Source of the DNA: Bacillus siamensis KCTC 13613
GTDB lineage: Bacteria; Bacillota; Bacilli; Bacillales; Bacillaceae
Direction: 5' to 3'
NCBI RefSeq assembly: GCF_000262045.1
Contig: NZ_AJVF01000022.1
Coordinates: 1 to 47,241, forward strand
Length of the DNA stretch: 47,241 nucleotides
Under the pieces are notes generated by a model. The model did no database searches and was not told the DNA's origin. It worked only from the letters and a program-made list of their open reading frames with translations. The stretch's first letter is position 1, and each line of letters opens with the position of its first letter. Positions 6,646 through 14,931 of the stretch are shown here, piece by piece. Both the position numbers and the translations under genes were made by a program.

Positions 6646-7674
6646 ATGAAAAAAATAACGGCATTTTTAGTATTACTTTTACTGGCAGGGACGCTGTCAG
6701 CCTGTCAGTCTGAGTCCGGGAGCGCTTCATCAGACGGAAAAACCGTTCAGCTGCTGAATGTATCGTATGATCCGACGCGGGAGCTGTATAAAGAGTATAA
6801 TCAGGCCTTTTCTTCTTATTGGAAAAAGAAAACGGGTCAAGATGTAACCGTACAGCAATCGCACGGTGGTTCGGGGAAACAGGCCAGATCCGTTATAGAC
6901 GGACTTGACGCTGATGTCGTAACACTTGCTTTGGGCTATGACATTGATTCGATAGCCGAAAAAGCTCATCTCATTGATCAAAACTGGCAGTCCCGTCTGC
7001 CGGATCAATCAACTCCTTACACGTCAACCATTGTGTTCTTAGTCAGAAAAGGAAATCCGAAACACATCACTGATTGGGCTGACTTAGCGAAAAAGGGTGT
7101 TTCTGTCATTACGCCCAACCCGAAAACATCCGGCGGAGCCAGATGGAACTATTTAGCGGCCTGGGCATATGCGGATGAAACGTATCATCATGACGAAACG
7201 AAAATCAAACAGTTTATGAAAGACCTCTATGGCAATGTGGAAGTACTTGATTCAGGGGCGCGGGGGGCAACGACCAGTTTTACAGAAAGAGGGATGGGGG
7301 ATGTATTGATCGCTTGGGAAAATGAGGCCTATCTCACACTGAAGGAATTCGGCAAGGAAAAGTTTGAGATTGTCAATCCGTCAATCAGCATTCTTGCTGA
7401 GCCTCCTGTCTCTGTCGTCGACAAAACGGCGGATAAAAAAGGAACAAAAAAAGCGGCTGAAGCATATTTATCCTATCTCTACAGCAAAAAAGGACAGGAG
7501 ATCGCCGCGAAGAATTTTTACCGGCCACGCGATAAAGAGGTTCTGAAAAAGTATGAAAAACAATTCCCGCATATCAAAACAGTGACGGTCGAAAAGGAAT
7601 TCGGCGGCTGGAAAAAAGCGCAGGAAACCCATTTCAATGACGGCGGAACCTTTGACAGCATCTATGGGAAATAG
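6646..7674 (+). CDS. cysP: Sulfate ABC transporter, substrate-binding lipoprotein
   Basis: This 342-residue lipoprotein captures sulfate (or thiosulfate) outside the cell for the CysTWA permease. The signal peptide [20 protein letters not shown] ends in the lipobox LSAC, so Cys 20 is the lipid anchor. Mature motifs are those of the prokaryotic sulfate-binding family: [27 protein letters not shown], and [13 protein letters not shown] matching the second family signature. I start at 6646, which gives a clean signal peptide behind GAGAGGAG. An in-frame ATG at 6604 has its own AAAAGGAG, but that lies in the attenuator stem and would spoil the signal peptide. B. subtilis 168, as I recall, lacks this ABC system and uses a PiT-type permease. 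Sulfate versus thiosulfate cannot be told from sequence. Confidence 0.9.
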   Translation: MKKITAFLVLLLLAGTLSACQSESGSASSDGKTVQLLNVSYDPTRELYKEYNQAFSSYWKKKTGQDVTVQQSHGGSGKQARSVIDGLDADVVTLALGYDIDSIAEKAHLIDQNWQSRLPDQSTPYTSTIVFLVRKGNPKHITDWADLAKKGVSVITPNPKTSGGARWNYLAAWAYADETYHHDETKIKQFMKDLYGNVEVLDSGARGATTSFTERGMGDVLIAWENEAYLTLKEFGKEKFEIVNPSISILAEPPVSVVDKTADKKGTKKAAEAYLSYLYSKKGQEIAAKNFYRPRDKEVLKKYEKQFPHIKTVTVEKEFGGWKKAQETHFNDGGTFDSIYGK

Positions 7675-7686
7675 AAAGAGGAAACG

Positions 7687-8526
7687 ATGATGAGAACACT
7701 GCTTTTCAAAAAAACAAAACCGTCCGTGATTCCGGGTTTCGGACTAACGATGGGATTTACATTTTTATATATGGCCGTTTTGGTTATCGTGCCGCTCTCA
7801 ATGGTGTTTTTTCAAACCATGTCAATGGGCCCCGGGGACGTCTGGCGTATCATTTCTGAGCCGAGAGCCGCAGCTTCCTATCGTCTGAGCTTCATGACGG
7901 CGGGCTGCGCTGCTTTGATCAATGCGGTTTTCGGCGTTGTCATCGCCTGGGTGCTGACGAGATATGACTTTCCGGGGAAGAGGCTGGCTGACGGCCTGGT
8001 TGATCTGCCGTTTGCGCTGCCGACCGCCGTCGCAGGCATTACATTAACGGCAATGTATTCACCGGACGGCTGGATCGGACAGCTGGTTCCTTTCCGTATC
8101 TCATTTACGCCGATCGGCATTGTCATCGCATTAACATTTATCGGGCTGCCTTTTGTCGTCAGGATGGTTCAGCCCGTCTTAGAAAGTCTCCAAAAAGAAA
8201 CGGAAGAAGCATCTGCCTCACTCGGAGCCTCAAAATGGAAAACCTTTCGAAGGGTCATTCTGCCGGAGCTGTTTCCTTCTATTCTATCGGGTTTTGCATT
8301 ATCCTTTGCCCGCGCTCTCGGGGAGTATGGTTCTGTTGTATTTATCGCGGGCAATATGCCGTTTAAAACCGAGATTTCCCCGCTGATCATTATGACGAAA
8401 TTAGAGCAATACGATTATGCCGGGGCAACAGCTGTTGCGGCAGTCATGCTTGTCATCACATTTTTCATTTTATTCATCATCAATGGATTGCAATGGCTCA
8501 CCGCGAGAAAATACGCAGGAAGGTAG
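7687..8526 (+). CDS. cysT: Sulfate ABC transporter permease CysT (CysU)
   Basis: This 279-residue inner-membrane protein has six predicted helices and the EAA loop SASLGASKWKTFRRVILPEL (about residues 177-196) that contacts the ATPase CysA. It forms a heterodimeric channel with CysW. It starts 12 bases after cysP behind AAAGAGGAAACG; the next codon is also ATG, so the start could be three bases later. It ends 10 bases before cysW. Confidence 0.92.
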   Translation: MMRTLLFKKTKPSVIPGFGLTMGFTFLYMAVLVIVPLSMVFFQTMSMGPGDVWRIISEPRAAASYRLSFMTAGCAALINAVFGVVIAWVLTRYDFPGKRLADGLVDLPFALPTAVAGITLTAMYSPDGWIGQLVPFRISFTPIGIVIALTFIGLPFVVRMVQPVLESLQKETEEASASLGASKWKTFRRVILPELFPSILSGFALSFARALGEYGSVVFIAGNMPFKTEISPLIIMTKLEQYDYAGATAVAAVMLVITFFILFIINGLQWLTARKYAGR

Positions 8527-8536
8527 GGGATTTTCC

Positions 8537-9400
8537 ATGCAGCTGGAAACAGCCAAAACAGCCGCACCAAAGCGGGAGATGCGGGAATCACCCGTTGTGA
8601 AATGGGTGCTGATCTCAGCGGTTCTGCTCTTTTTGTCCATATTTTTAATCATGCCGCTTGCATTTATATTTATTGAAGCTTTTAAAAAGGGGGCGGAGGC
8701 CTATATCCTCTTTGTCACGCATCCGGATTCCCTTGCCGCGATGAAATTGACGCTCCTCGTCGTTTTCATCACGGTTCCGCTGAATACGCTGTTCGGCGTT
8801 GCCGCGGCGTGGGCTGTGACCAAATATGAATTCAGGGGGAAAAGTCTGTTTATGACACTGATTGATCTGCCGTTTGCCGTGTCTCCGGTAATCGCGGGCT
8901 TAATCTTTGTCCTTTTGTTCGGGCTTCACGGCTGGCTTGGTCCATTTTTACTTGATCACCAGATAAAAATCGTATTCGCCGTCCCGGGCATCGTGCTTGC
9001 ATCCTTGTTTGTGACGCTCCCTTTCATCGCCCGCGAATTAATACCGCTTATGCAAAGCTTGGGAAATGCTGAAGAAGAAGCGTCCGTCACCCTTGGTGCT
9101 GGAGGCTGGAGAACGTTTTGGCATGTCACGCTTCCTAATATCAAGTGGGGGCTGATCTACGGGGTGATTTTAAGCACGGCCCGGACAATCGGCGAATTCG
9201 GCGCCGTATCAGTCGTTTCCGGCCATGTCAGGGGTGTTACCAACACGCTCCCGCTTCATATCGAAATTTTGTACAACGAATATCAGTTTACGGCCGCTTT
9301 TGCGGTGGCTTCTGTCATGTCGGTTTTTGCGATTGTGACACTGTTTTTGAAAAATATCATTGAATGGAAAGCCGGTTATCGCTCTGCCAAAGCCGGGTGA
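8537..9400 (+). CDS. cysW: Sulfate ABC transporter permease CysW
   Basis: This 287-residue membrane protein has a cytoplasmic N-terminal tail of about 25 residues and then six helices. The EAA loop [20 protein letters not shown] (about residues 183-202) is intact. It is a paralogue of CysT and the second half of the channel. I start at ATG 8537 behind AGGGGA; a frame extending upstream into cysT is not used. The gene ends 13 bases before the cysA start. Confidence 0.92.
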   Translation: MQLETAKTAAPKREMRESPVVKWVLISAVLLFLSIFLIMPLAFIFIEAFKKGAEAYILFVTHPDSLAAMKLTLLVVFITVPLNTLFGVAAAWAVTKYEFRGKSLFMTLIDLPFAVSPVIAGLIFVLLFGLHGWLGPFLLDHQIKIVFAVPGIVLASLFVTLPFIARELIPLMQSLGNAEEEASVTLGAGGWRTFWHVTLPNIKWGLIYGVILSTARTIGEFGAVSVVSGHVRGVTNTLPLHIEILYNEYQFTAAFAVASVMSVFAIVTLFLKNIIEWKAGYRSAKAG

Positions 9401-9413
9401 GGAAGGAGTCATT

Positions 9414-10484
9414 ATGGAGATTACGATCGACAGTATTTCTAAGCAATACGGAAACTATCAGGCATTGCGGGATATCAATCTTCACGTCAATAATGGCGAG
9501 CTGGTCGCGCTTCTCGGCCCGTCAGGCTCAGGCAAAACGTCATTGCTGAGAGTTATTGCCGGCCTTGAGCAGGCGGATGGGGGGCGTGTCCTGTTCGGAA
9601 GACAAGATGTGACAAATACACATGTGAAAAGCAGACATGTCGGTTTTGTGTTTCAGCACTATGCGTTATTCAGCAAGATGACAATCTTTGAAAATGTCGC
9701 CTACGGATTAAAAGTCCGTCCGCGAAAGCAGCGCCCTGCCAAAAAAGAAATTGCCGAAAAGGTCAGAGAGCTTCTCGCTCTTGTAAAACTGGAACCTTAT
9801 GAAAAGCGCTACCCTTCGCAGCTGTCAGGCGGACAAAGGCAGAGAGCTGCCCTCGCACGCGCCTTGGCCGTAGAACCGAAAATTTTGCTTTTGGATGAAC
9901 CGTTCGGCGCGCTCGACGCAAAAGTAAGAAAAGAATTGAGACAATGGCTCAGGCGGCTTCATGATGAATTCAGCATGACAAGTATTTTCGTCACTCACGA
10001 CCAGGAAGAAGCACTTGATGTGGCTGACCGGATCATCATCATGAATGAAGGCGTGATTGAACAGATCGGAACGCCGCAGGAGGTCTATGATTACCCCGCA
10101 AACCCGTTTGTGTACGACTTTCTTGGCAGTGTCAATGTATTTGAAGGAAAAGTGGAAGGAGGAAAGCTGATCACCGGAAATGCGGTATTACCTGTCGGGC
10201 ATGCTGATCAGGACAGGGGGATCGCTTATGTGAGGCCCCATCATTTTACCGTAGAAAAAAATCCGTCCGGTCTGCATTCATTTGAAGTAAAGGCGGCGCA
10301 TATCCGCGCCATCGGGCCGTCCGTCAGATTGGAAGCCGTCCGTACCGACACAGGCCAGCATTTGGAGATTGAGCTTTCAAAGGAGCAATATGACGACTTG
10401 GGGGCCGGTGTCGGTGACACAGTTTATGTCAAAGCGAAGGAAGTGAAAGTATTCGCAACGAAATCATATCCAAAAATCGTGTAA
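9414..10484 (+). CDS. cysA: Sulfate ABC transporter ATPase CysA
   Basis: This 356-residue ATPase powers sulfate import. Walker A GPSGSGKT is at residues 35-42, signature LSGGQ at 137-141, Walker B LLLDE at 158-162, and the H-loop follows in [15 protein letters not shown]. The C-terminal 120 residues form the TOBE-type regulatory domain of CysA/MalK ATPases. GGAAGGAG precedes the ATG. No strong terminator follows, so transcription may continue into the small gene at 10601, although a TATAAT-like box near 10516 could also serve that gene. Confidence 0.93.
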   Translation: MEITIDSISKQYGNYQALRDINLHVNNGELVALLGPSGSGKTSLLRVIAGLEQADGGRVLFGRQDVTNTHVKSRHVGFVFQHYALFSKMTIFENVAYGLKVRPRKQRPAKKEIAEKVRELLALVKLEPYEKRYPSQLSGGQRQRAALARALAVEPKILLLDEPFGALDAKVRKELRQWLRRLHDEFSMTSIFVTHDQEEALDVADRIIIMNEGVIEQIGTPQEVYDYPANPFVYDFLGSVNVFEGKVEGGKLITGNAVLPVGHADQDRGIAYVRPHHFTVEKNPSGLHSFEVKAAHIRAIGPSVRLEAVRTDTGQHLEIELSKEQYDDLGAGVGDTVYVKAKEVKVFATKSYPKIV

Positions 10485-10600
10485 ATGTTATTGATTTTTG
10501 GAGGGAAACATAATAGTATAATTATATATTTCTTATCAGAATAGTATGAATTAAAAATCATTGTCTTAAGATGAACGGCCAGACATAAAGGGGGAGCATG

Positions 10601-10777
10601 ATGACGTCCAAAGGAAACGTAGATCCGCATGTGGTTGAAAAGATTATCAGTGCGCTGGAAACGATCGATTTCGGGACTGTTCAGATTACGGTTCATAATT
10701 CCCAAGTGACACAAATTGATAAGGTGGAGAAATATCGATTTTCCCTGAAGAGCAAAGAAGCAAAACAGCAATCTTAA
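10601..10777 (+). CDS. yezD: YezD-type small protein (DUF2292)
   Basis: This 58-residue protein starts MTSKGNVDPHVVEKIISALE and continues with an IDFGTVQITVHNSQVTQID segment. Both match the DUF2292/YezD family of small Bacillus proteins, often found beside sulfur assimilation genes. The function is unproven. AAGGGGGAG precedes tandem ATGs at 10598 and 10601; the second has the better spacing. It follows cysA by about 115 bases and probably belongs to the sulfate cluster by function. Confidence 0.75.
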   Translation: MTSKGNVDPHVVEKIISALETIDFGTVQITVHNSQVTQIDKVEKYRFSLKSKEAKQQS

Positions 10778-10806
10778 AAAACGGCCAATGACAGGAGGCG
10801 GTACAT

Positions 10807-11109
10807 ATGAAGCATTCAACTGTTCCTTTCCGGGAGAGCCGGTATCTGCACCTGCCCGAAGTGCGCTTTCTGCATTGGTGCACGAAGCAATACGGCATAA
10901 ATAAAGGCGTGCTGAATACAATTGACGGCTGGTTTTATGATGCGGGCATCATTCCCGTTCCCGTCAGGCGTCTCTATGTGCTGGCGTTTCTCGATTATGC
11001 GAAAACGCCGGGACAGAAGGGGAATATCCGATTCGGGCACGGCGGATTAACGAAAAAACTGCATGATTTCATGAATATGCAGGAGTGTGCAGCAAAACGC
11101 CAGGCCTGA
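10807..11109 (+). CDS. Unrecognised 100-residue protein next to the sulfate cluster
   Basis: I do not recognise this protein. It starts MKHSTVPFRESRYLHLPEVR, is basic and soluble, has no signal peptide or membrane helix, and contains aromatic and His/Cys residues (RFLHWCTKQYG, GGWFYDAGI-like region, FGHGGLTKKLHDFM). A strong ACAGGAGG site precedes the ATG, and the frame looks like a real gene in codon use. It lies 29 bases after the YezD-type gene without a terminator, so it may be the last gene of the cysPTWA-yezD unit. A helical DNA- or RNA-binding role is conceivable but unsupported. Confidence 0.7.
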   Translation: MKHSTVPFRESRYLHLPEVRFLHWCTKQYGINKGVLNTIDGWFYDAGIIPVPVRRLYVLAFLDYAKTPGQKGNIRFGHGGLTKKLHDFMNMQECAAKRQA

Positions 11110-11199
11110 TATCCTTAAAATCTTCTTAAAATCATGCAAATTTCTCCCATTTTATTTATAATAGACCTATCACGATCATTTTTTGGGAGGACTTTTGAC

Positions 11200-11844
11200 A
11201 TGCAAACTGCTGCTTATGAGAGCAAACAATCTATTATGCAGCGCATTATAACGGTATTTGTGTTTACGCTGTTAGTTGCGACAATCGGCCTGTATACCGG
11301 CCAGTTCATTCCGCCGGCATTGATGCTGCCGCTTTCGATCTTAGAGGTCGTCATGATCTTTGCGGCGTTTTGGCTGCGCCGAAAAAAAGCCGTCGGATAT
11401 GCGTTTGTGTTTTCATTCGCTTTTATTTCCGGAATGACGCTGTTTCCGATTATCAGCCATTATGCGTCCGCAGCGGGCGCCTATGTCGTATTGGAGGCAT
11501 TCGGCTCTTCGTTTGTGATTTTCGCGGTGCTCGGCACAATCGGCGCTAAGACGAAAAAGGACTTGTCGTTTTTATGGTCCTTCTTGCTTGTCGCTGTTAT
11601 CGCGCTTCTTGCGGTGGGGATCTTTAATATTTTCAGCCCGCTGAATTCCGCCGCTATGATGGCGTATTCCGTCATCGGAACGATTGTGTTTTCAATGTAC
11701 ATCTTATACGACCTGAACCAGATCAAACACCGTGACATCACGGCGGATCTGATTCCTTTGATGGCATTGACGCTTTATATCGACTTTATCAACCTGTTTA
11801 TCAACCTGCTTCGGTTTTTCGGGATTTTAAACAGTGATGATTAA
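11200..11844 (+). CDS. yetJ: BI-1 family pH-sensitive calcium leak channel YetJ
   Basis: This 214-residue membrane protein has seven predicted helices and the same length as B. subtilis YetJ, whose structure showed a Bax-inhibitor-1 fold with a calcium leak gated by pH. The gating pair of aspartates is conserved at Asp 171 (YDLNQIKHRD) and Asp 195 (LYIDFINLF). I start at ATG 11200 behind GGGAGG; the longer frame from 11134 covers the promoter. TATAAT at 11157-11162 is a probable -10 with a poor -35. It is convergent with yetL. Confidence 0.93.
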   Translation: MQTAAYESKQSIMQRIITVFVFTLLVATIGLYTGQFIPPALMLPLSILEVVMIFAAFWLRRKKAVGYAFVFSFAFISGMTLFPIISHYASAAGAYVVLEAFGSSFVIFAVLGTIGAKTKKDLSFLWSFLLVAVIALLAVGIFNIFSPLNSAAMMAYSVIGTIVFSMYILYDLNQIKHRDITADLIPLMALTLYIDFINLFINLLRFFGILNSDD

Positions 11845-11851
11845 CCGCGCG

Positions 11852-11883
11852 AAAAAGGCGCCCTTCTAAAGGGGCGCCTTTTA
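11852..11883. terminator. Bidirectional terminator between yetJ and yetL
   Basis: AAAAGGCGCCC pairs with GGGCGCCTTTT, flanked by A and T tracts. Confidence 0.92.
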
Positions 11884-12393
11884 TGTTCTGCCGCCGGAAA
11901 ACAGCAGAATCTTATCAAATAAAACTTCAAGCATTTTTGTGAAGGCCGCTTTTTCTTCAGCGGTGAAGTTTTCCATGACACCTGAAATTTTGGAAAAGTG
12001 GCCGGGGAGGAACAGCATCAGCTTTTCTTTTCCTTCCTTTGTGAGCTCGATACTGATTTTTCGTCTGTCGCCGGTATGCCGGCTGCGGTTTACAAAGCCG
12101 TCCCGTGCGAGTCCGTCGATCAATCCGGTGATGGTCGCTTTGGTGACGTTGGATTTTTTCGCCAGCTCCGTCGGACTCAGGCTGCGGCCGGGTGCGTCAA
12201 ACAGAAACATTAAAATTTTGAATTTGCCTTCTGACAATCCGTGACTTGAGAAATAATGCTCCATGACTTGATTCATTTTTTTCGCCATATCAAATAAAGT
12301 CAAAAATGTTTTCAATGAGTCAGCATCCATATCGGCGTAAATCTCAGCGTGTCCGGCAATCTGCGAGTAATCCGGCAAATCTCTCAATTCCAT
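11881..12393 (-). CDS. yetL: MarR-family regulator YetL
   Basis: This 170-residue winged-helix repressor starts MELRDLPDYSQIAGHAEIYA. The helix-turn-helix lies about residues 65-90 (LSPTELAKKSNVTKATITGL) and the wing follows (DRRKISIELT). B. subtilis YetL represses its divergent neighbour yetM and is released by some flavonoids. The divergent order is kept here. I start at 12393 behind CGGAGG; a frame extending to 12426 lacks support. Convergent with yetJ. Confidence 0.92.
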   Translation of the reverse strand: MELRDLPDYSQIAGHAEIYADMDADSLKTFLTLFDMAKKMNQVMEHYFSSHGLSEGKFKILMFLFDAPGRSLSPTELAKKSNVTKATITGLIDGLARDGFVNRSRHTGDRRKISIELTKEGKEKLMLFLPGHFSKISGVMENFTAEEKAAFTKMLEVLFDKILLFSGGRT

Positions 12394-12426
12394 TTTTGTA
12401 AGCCTCCGTACATTTTTGTGATTCAA

Positions 12427-12455
12427 AGTATAAGCTTGCCGGGTTCAAAAGGCAA
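12427..12455 (-). promoter_or_regulatory. Sigma-A promoter of yetL
   Basis: On the minus strand TTGCCT (plus 12450-12455) and TATACT (plus 12427-12432) are 17 bases apart. Confidence 0.75.
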
Positions 12456-12465
12456 CTTATAAAGA

Positions 12466-12503
12466 TTGACAGTTTTTCAGCCTATATAGTAAGGTGGCTA
12501 ATA
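12466..12503 (+). promoter_or_regulatory. yetM promoter region with YetL-operator-like sequence
   Basis: TTGACA at 12466-12471 is a perfect -35; the -10 is not clear (TAGTAA or TAAGGT). TAGTAAGGTGGCTAATA at 12487-12503 resembles the palindromic YetL site I recall from B. subtilis (TAGTTAGGCGCCTAACTA), imperfectly. It would overlap the -10, as expected for a repressor. Confidence 0.45.
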
Positions 12504-12542
12504 GTTAATGTGTGGTAAATAAATAGAGAAGGCGGTATCGTG

Positions 12543-13664
12543 ATGAACCATGAAGTGAAGAAGATCATCATAGCGGGCGGAGGGATCGGCGGCTTGTCCG
12601 CAGCGATTTCTCTCGGGAGAGCGGGTTTTGAAGTGACCCTTTGCGAGGCGGCGTCCGACATGCGAAAAAGCGGAGCGGGCATTCTCCAGCCTCAAAATGC
12701 GCTGCGGGTGCTGAGGGAAATCGGGGTGTATGAAGAATGCTGCCAACACGGCTTTCAAACGGAATGGCTGAAGCAGCATGATGAAAACGGAACGCTGCGG
12801 TTTAAAGTGAGTGAGGCGTTTTTAGATGATTCATTGCCGGGGCGGAATAATATATTGCGGCAAACCTTAAATGATGTCCTCAGAAAGCATGCTGAAGCGG
12901 CGGGGGTTACGATTCTGCTGGGGAAAAGAGTCGTATCTTACGAAGAAACAGCAGATGAAATAACGGTGCATTTCGCAGACGGAACCGCGATGACGGCTGA
13001 CATTCTCGCCGGTTTTGACGGCATCCGCTCTGCTGTCCGCGATCAAATGCTGCAAAGAGAAGTGGAAACGGAGTATCTCGGCATGGGGGCGCACAGATTT
13101 TACATCTCTTTTCCCGAGCCGATATTTCATGATTCGACACTGATGTATAAAAAAGGGCAGACACAGGTCGGGGTCGTGCCGCTGTCCGAAAAAACAGGAT
13201 ACGTATTTATCATCCGGCCGTATGACGCTGACTTCAGGGATGATGAGGACACGCGTTTTGAACGGGTGAAAGGCTTGCTGCGCGGATTTCCTGGAGTGAA
13301 GTTTGTGATAGAGAATATGTCAAAGGAATATCCCGTTTTGTTTCATAAGGTTGAGCAGATGGCGGTCAAAGAGCCGTGGCACAGAGGCCGCGTCGTTCTC
13401 GGCGGGGATGCCGTCCATGCAGGAGCGCCGACATTGGCGCAGGGCGCGGCGATGGCGATTGAAGACGCGATCGTGCTTAGTGAAGAACTGCAAAAGCACA
13501 AAAACCATGAAACTGCATGTCAAGCATACTTCGAACGACGGGCGGAGCGGGCTTTACGGGTGCAGAATCTCTCATCTGAAATCGTCCGCCGCGAGATAAA
13601 GGGAACGCCCGGCATCCAAGACATCATCGGTGAATGCCATCGATTGCTCAAAGAGCCTTATTAA
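12543..13664 (+). CDS. yetM: FAD-dependent monooxygenase YetM
   Basis: This 373-residue class A flavoprotein hydroxylase has the dinucleotide motif IIIAGGGIGG (Gly 12-Gly 17) and the second FAD motif VLGGDAVHAGAP (about residues 283-294). It is expected to hydroxylate an aromatic compound using NAD(P)H and oxygen; control by YetL suggests a flavonoid-like substrate, but none is proven. I start at ATG 12543; the GTG three bases upstream is nearer to the AAGGCGG site. Convergent with yetN. Confidence 0.88.
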   Translation: MNHEVKKIIIAGGGIGGLSAAISLGRAGFEVTLCEAASDMRKSGAGILQPQNALRVLREIGVYEECCQHGFQTEWLKQHDENGTLRFKVSEAFLDDSLPGRNNILRQTLNDVLRKHAEAAGVTILLGKRVVSYEETADEITVHFADGTAMTADILAGFDGIRSAVRDQMLQREVETEYLGMGAHRFYISFPEPIFHDSTLMYKKGQTQVGVVPLSEKTGYVFIIRPYDADFRDDEDTRFERVKGLLRGFPGVKFVIENMSKEYPVLFHKVEQMAVKEPWHRGRVVLGGDAVHAGAPTLAQGAAMAIEDAIVLSEELQKHKNHETACQAYFERRAERALRVQNLSSEIVRREIKGTPGIQDIIGECHRLLKEPY

Positions 13665-13666
13665 AT

Positions 13667-13700
13667 AAAGAAAGTCCAGAACATGACGTCTGGACTTTTG
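13667..13700. terminator. Bidirectional terminator between yetM and yetN
   Basis: AAAGTCCAGA (13671-13680) pairs with TCTGGACTTT (13689-13698). Confidence 0.9.
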
Positions 13701-14771
13701 TCAGTCTTGTTCAGATTTATTCCGTATCCGCTCAATCACCTCATGCAGCCCCTCAGGCTTGTGAAACTCCACCGGCGAACTGCCTTTTTCAAACGAGATC
13801 GTCTCCGCCTCAATGAGCGCGACATAGCGCCCGTTTACTTTCGCAAGATGGATGGATTCGCCGAAATCGGCCAGCAATCCTTTAATCTCTGTTTCTCCGA
13901 CTTTCATTTTCAGCTCGGCTTCCGGCGTATGTTCAATGATCTGGGCAGATGCTTCGATGACTTGATGGGTGTCGAGGCGCTCCTGAATTTCCCGCTTTTC
14001 ACTCGCTTCCCAAATTTCAATGTCATGCTCAAACTGCTGAAGCTCTTCGCTGTTTTCTTCAAAGGTTTCATACACGTGTTCCTGCACCATGTTCATGACT
14101 TGGTTTTTCATGATTTCCGGCATCGATTCGCCGTATTCGACAAATTTGAGAAAGTCCTCAAAATAACGGGCATGCGAGGCTTGGTGGATTTTCAGCTCGT
14201 GCTCTTCCGTCATGCCTTCTTCCGGCATATACGGATATTGAATGCTTTTCATGTTTTTTGTCGTGATGGCCATTTCGACCTTTTTAATGAGAGATGAGGC
14301 GTCTGAAATCCGGGCGACCTTCGGCTCGAAATCGCATTTCATCATAAAGACGAACTTGTCCTCAAAATATTTACGCGGCACAGCAGATGCCACGATAAAA
14401 ACACCGCCGCGAACGGCGCTCGTGTCCAGATAAGTGCGGACGAACTGCTCGCTTGCTTCGATAAATGCGTCTTTCGTATCCGCAAGTCTGGCACGGTTGA
14501 AAAGGTTGTAATTCGGATTTGAATCAAGCTCATGACCCGGCTCCGTGATAAAATGGCCGATTTTTGTGGGGACCTGCTCGGATTGCGGATGCCGTTCGGC
14601 TTTCCGTTTGACAATTTTCTTCAATTCCCCGTCCAGGAAATCCTTCAGCTCGCTTTCTTCAAATTCTTCCGTATCAAGCGTCTGGAAATGTTTGAACTGT
14701 TTGTTTGCCTGTTCGTCTTTTCCTTCCACTTGAATGACATAAAACGATAAAAACTTGATTTCAAAATCCAT
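13701..14771 (-). CDS. yetN: DUF3900 protein YetN
   Basis: This 356-residue soluble, acidic protein has the length and start (MDFEIKFLSFYVIQVEGKDE) of B. subtilis YetN, a DUF3900 protein without known function. A middle segment (about residues 120-150) contains RGGVFIVASAVPRKYFEDKF, and the C-terminal part is a repeat of short beta strands. There is no signal peptide or membrane helix. I start at 14771 behind AAGGTGAG. A good sigma-A promoter precedes it. Divergent from cypD. Confidence 0.85.
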   Translation of the reverse strand: MDFEIKFLSFYVIQVEGKDEQANKQFKHFQTLDTEEFEESELKDFLDGELKKIVKRKAERHPQSEQVPTKIGHFITEPGHELDSNPNYNLFNRARLADTKDAFIEASEQFVRTYLDTSAVRGGVFIVASAVPRKYFEDKFVFMMKCDFEPKVARISDASSLIKKVEMAITTKNMKSIQYPYMPEEGMTEEHELKIHQASHARYFEDFLKFVEYGESMPEIMKNQVMNMVQEHVYETFEENSEELQQFEHDIEIWEASEKREIQERLDTHQVIEASAQIIEHTPEAELKMKVGETEIKGLLADFGESIHLAKVNGRYVALIEAETISFEKGSSPVEFHKPEGLHEVIERIRNKSEQD

Positions 14772-14811
14772 ATATGAACTCACCTTATTTCTGTATTTGA
14801 CAAGCCTCTCC

Positions 14812-14841
14812 AGTATAGAAAAAACCGTTAATGATCGTCAA
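14812..14841 (-). promoter_or_regulatory. Sigma-A promoter of yetN
   Basis: On the minus strand TTGACG (plus 14836-14841) and TATACT (plus 14812-14817) are 18 bases apart. Confidence 0.75.
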
Positions 14842-14850
14842 TGAGGATTG

Positions 14851-14875
14851 CCCGCCCTGGCGGATAATCAGCGGG
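14851..14875. promoter_or_regulatory. Overlapping dyads upstream of cypD (possible operator)
   Basis: CCGCC-ct-GGCGG (14852-14863) and the wider pair CCCGC/GCGGG (14851-14855, 14871-14875) overlap. They enclose GATAAT, a possible -10 of cypD. GC-rich dyads are rare in intergenic DNA here. The binding protein, if any, is unknown. Confidence 0.35.
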
Positions 14876-14931
14876 TGAAAAGGGCACTGTAGTTGGAAGA
14901 AACGCATTCCGTTTAAGAAAGGGTGTTATTC

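Noticed and set aside
13683..14297. 204-codon plus-strand frame opposite yetN
   Set aside because: It is an antisense shadow of yetN, rich in Phe and His as expected for the reverse of an acidic, Lys/Glu-rich protein.
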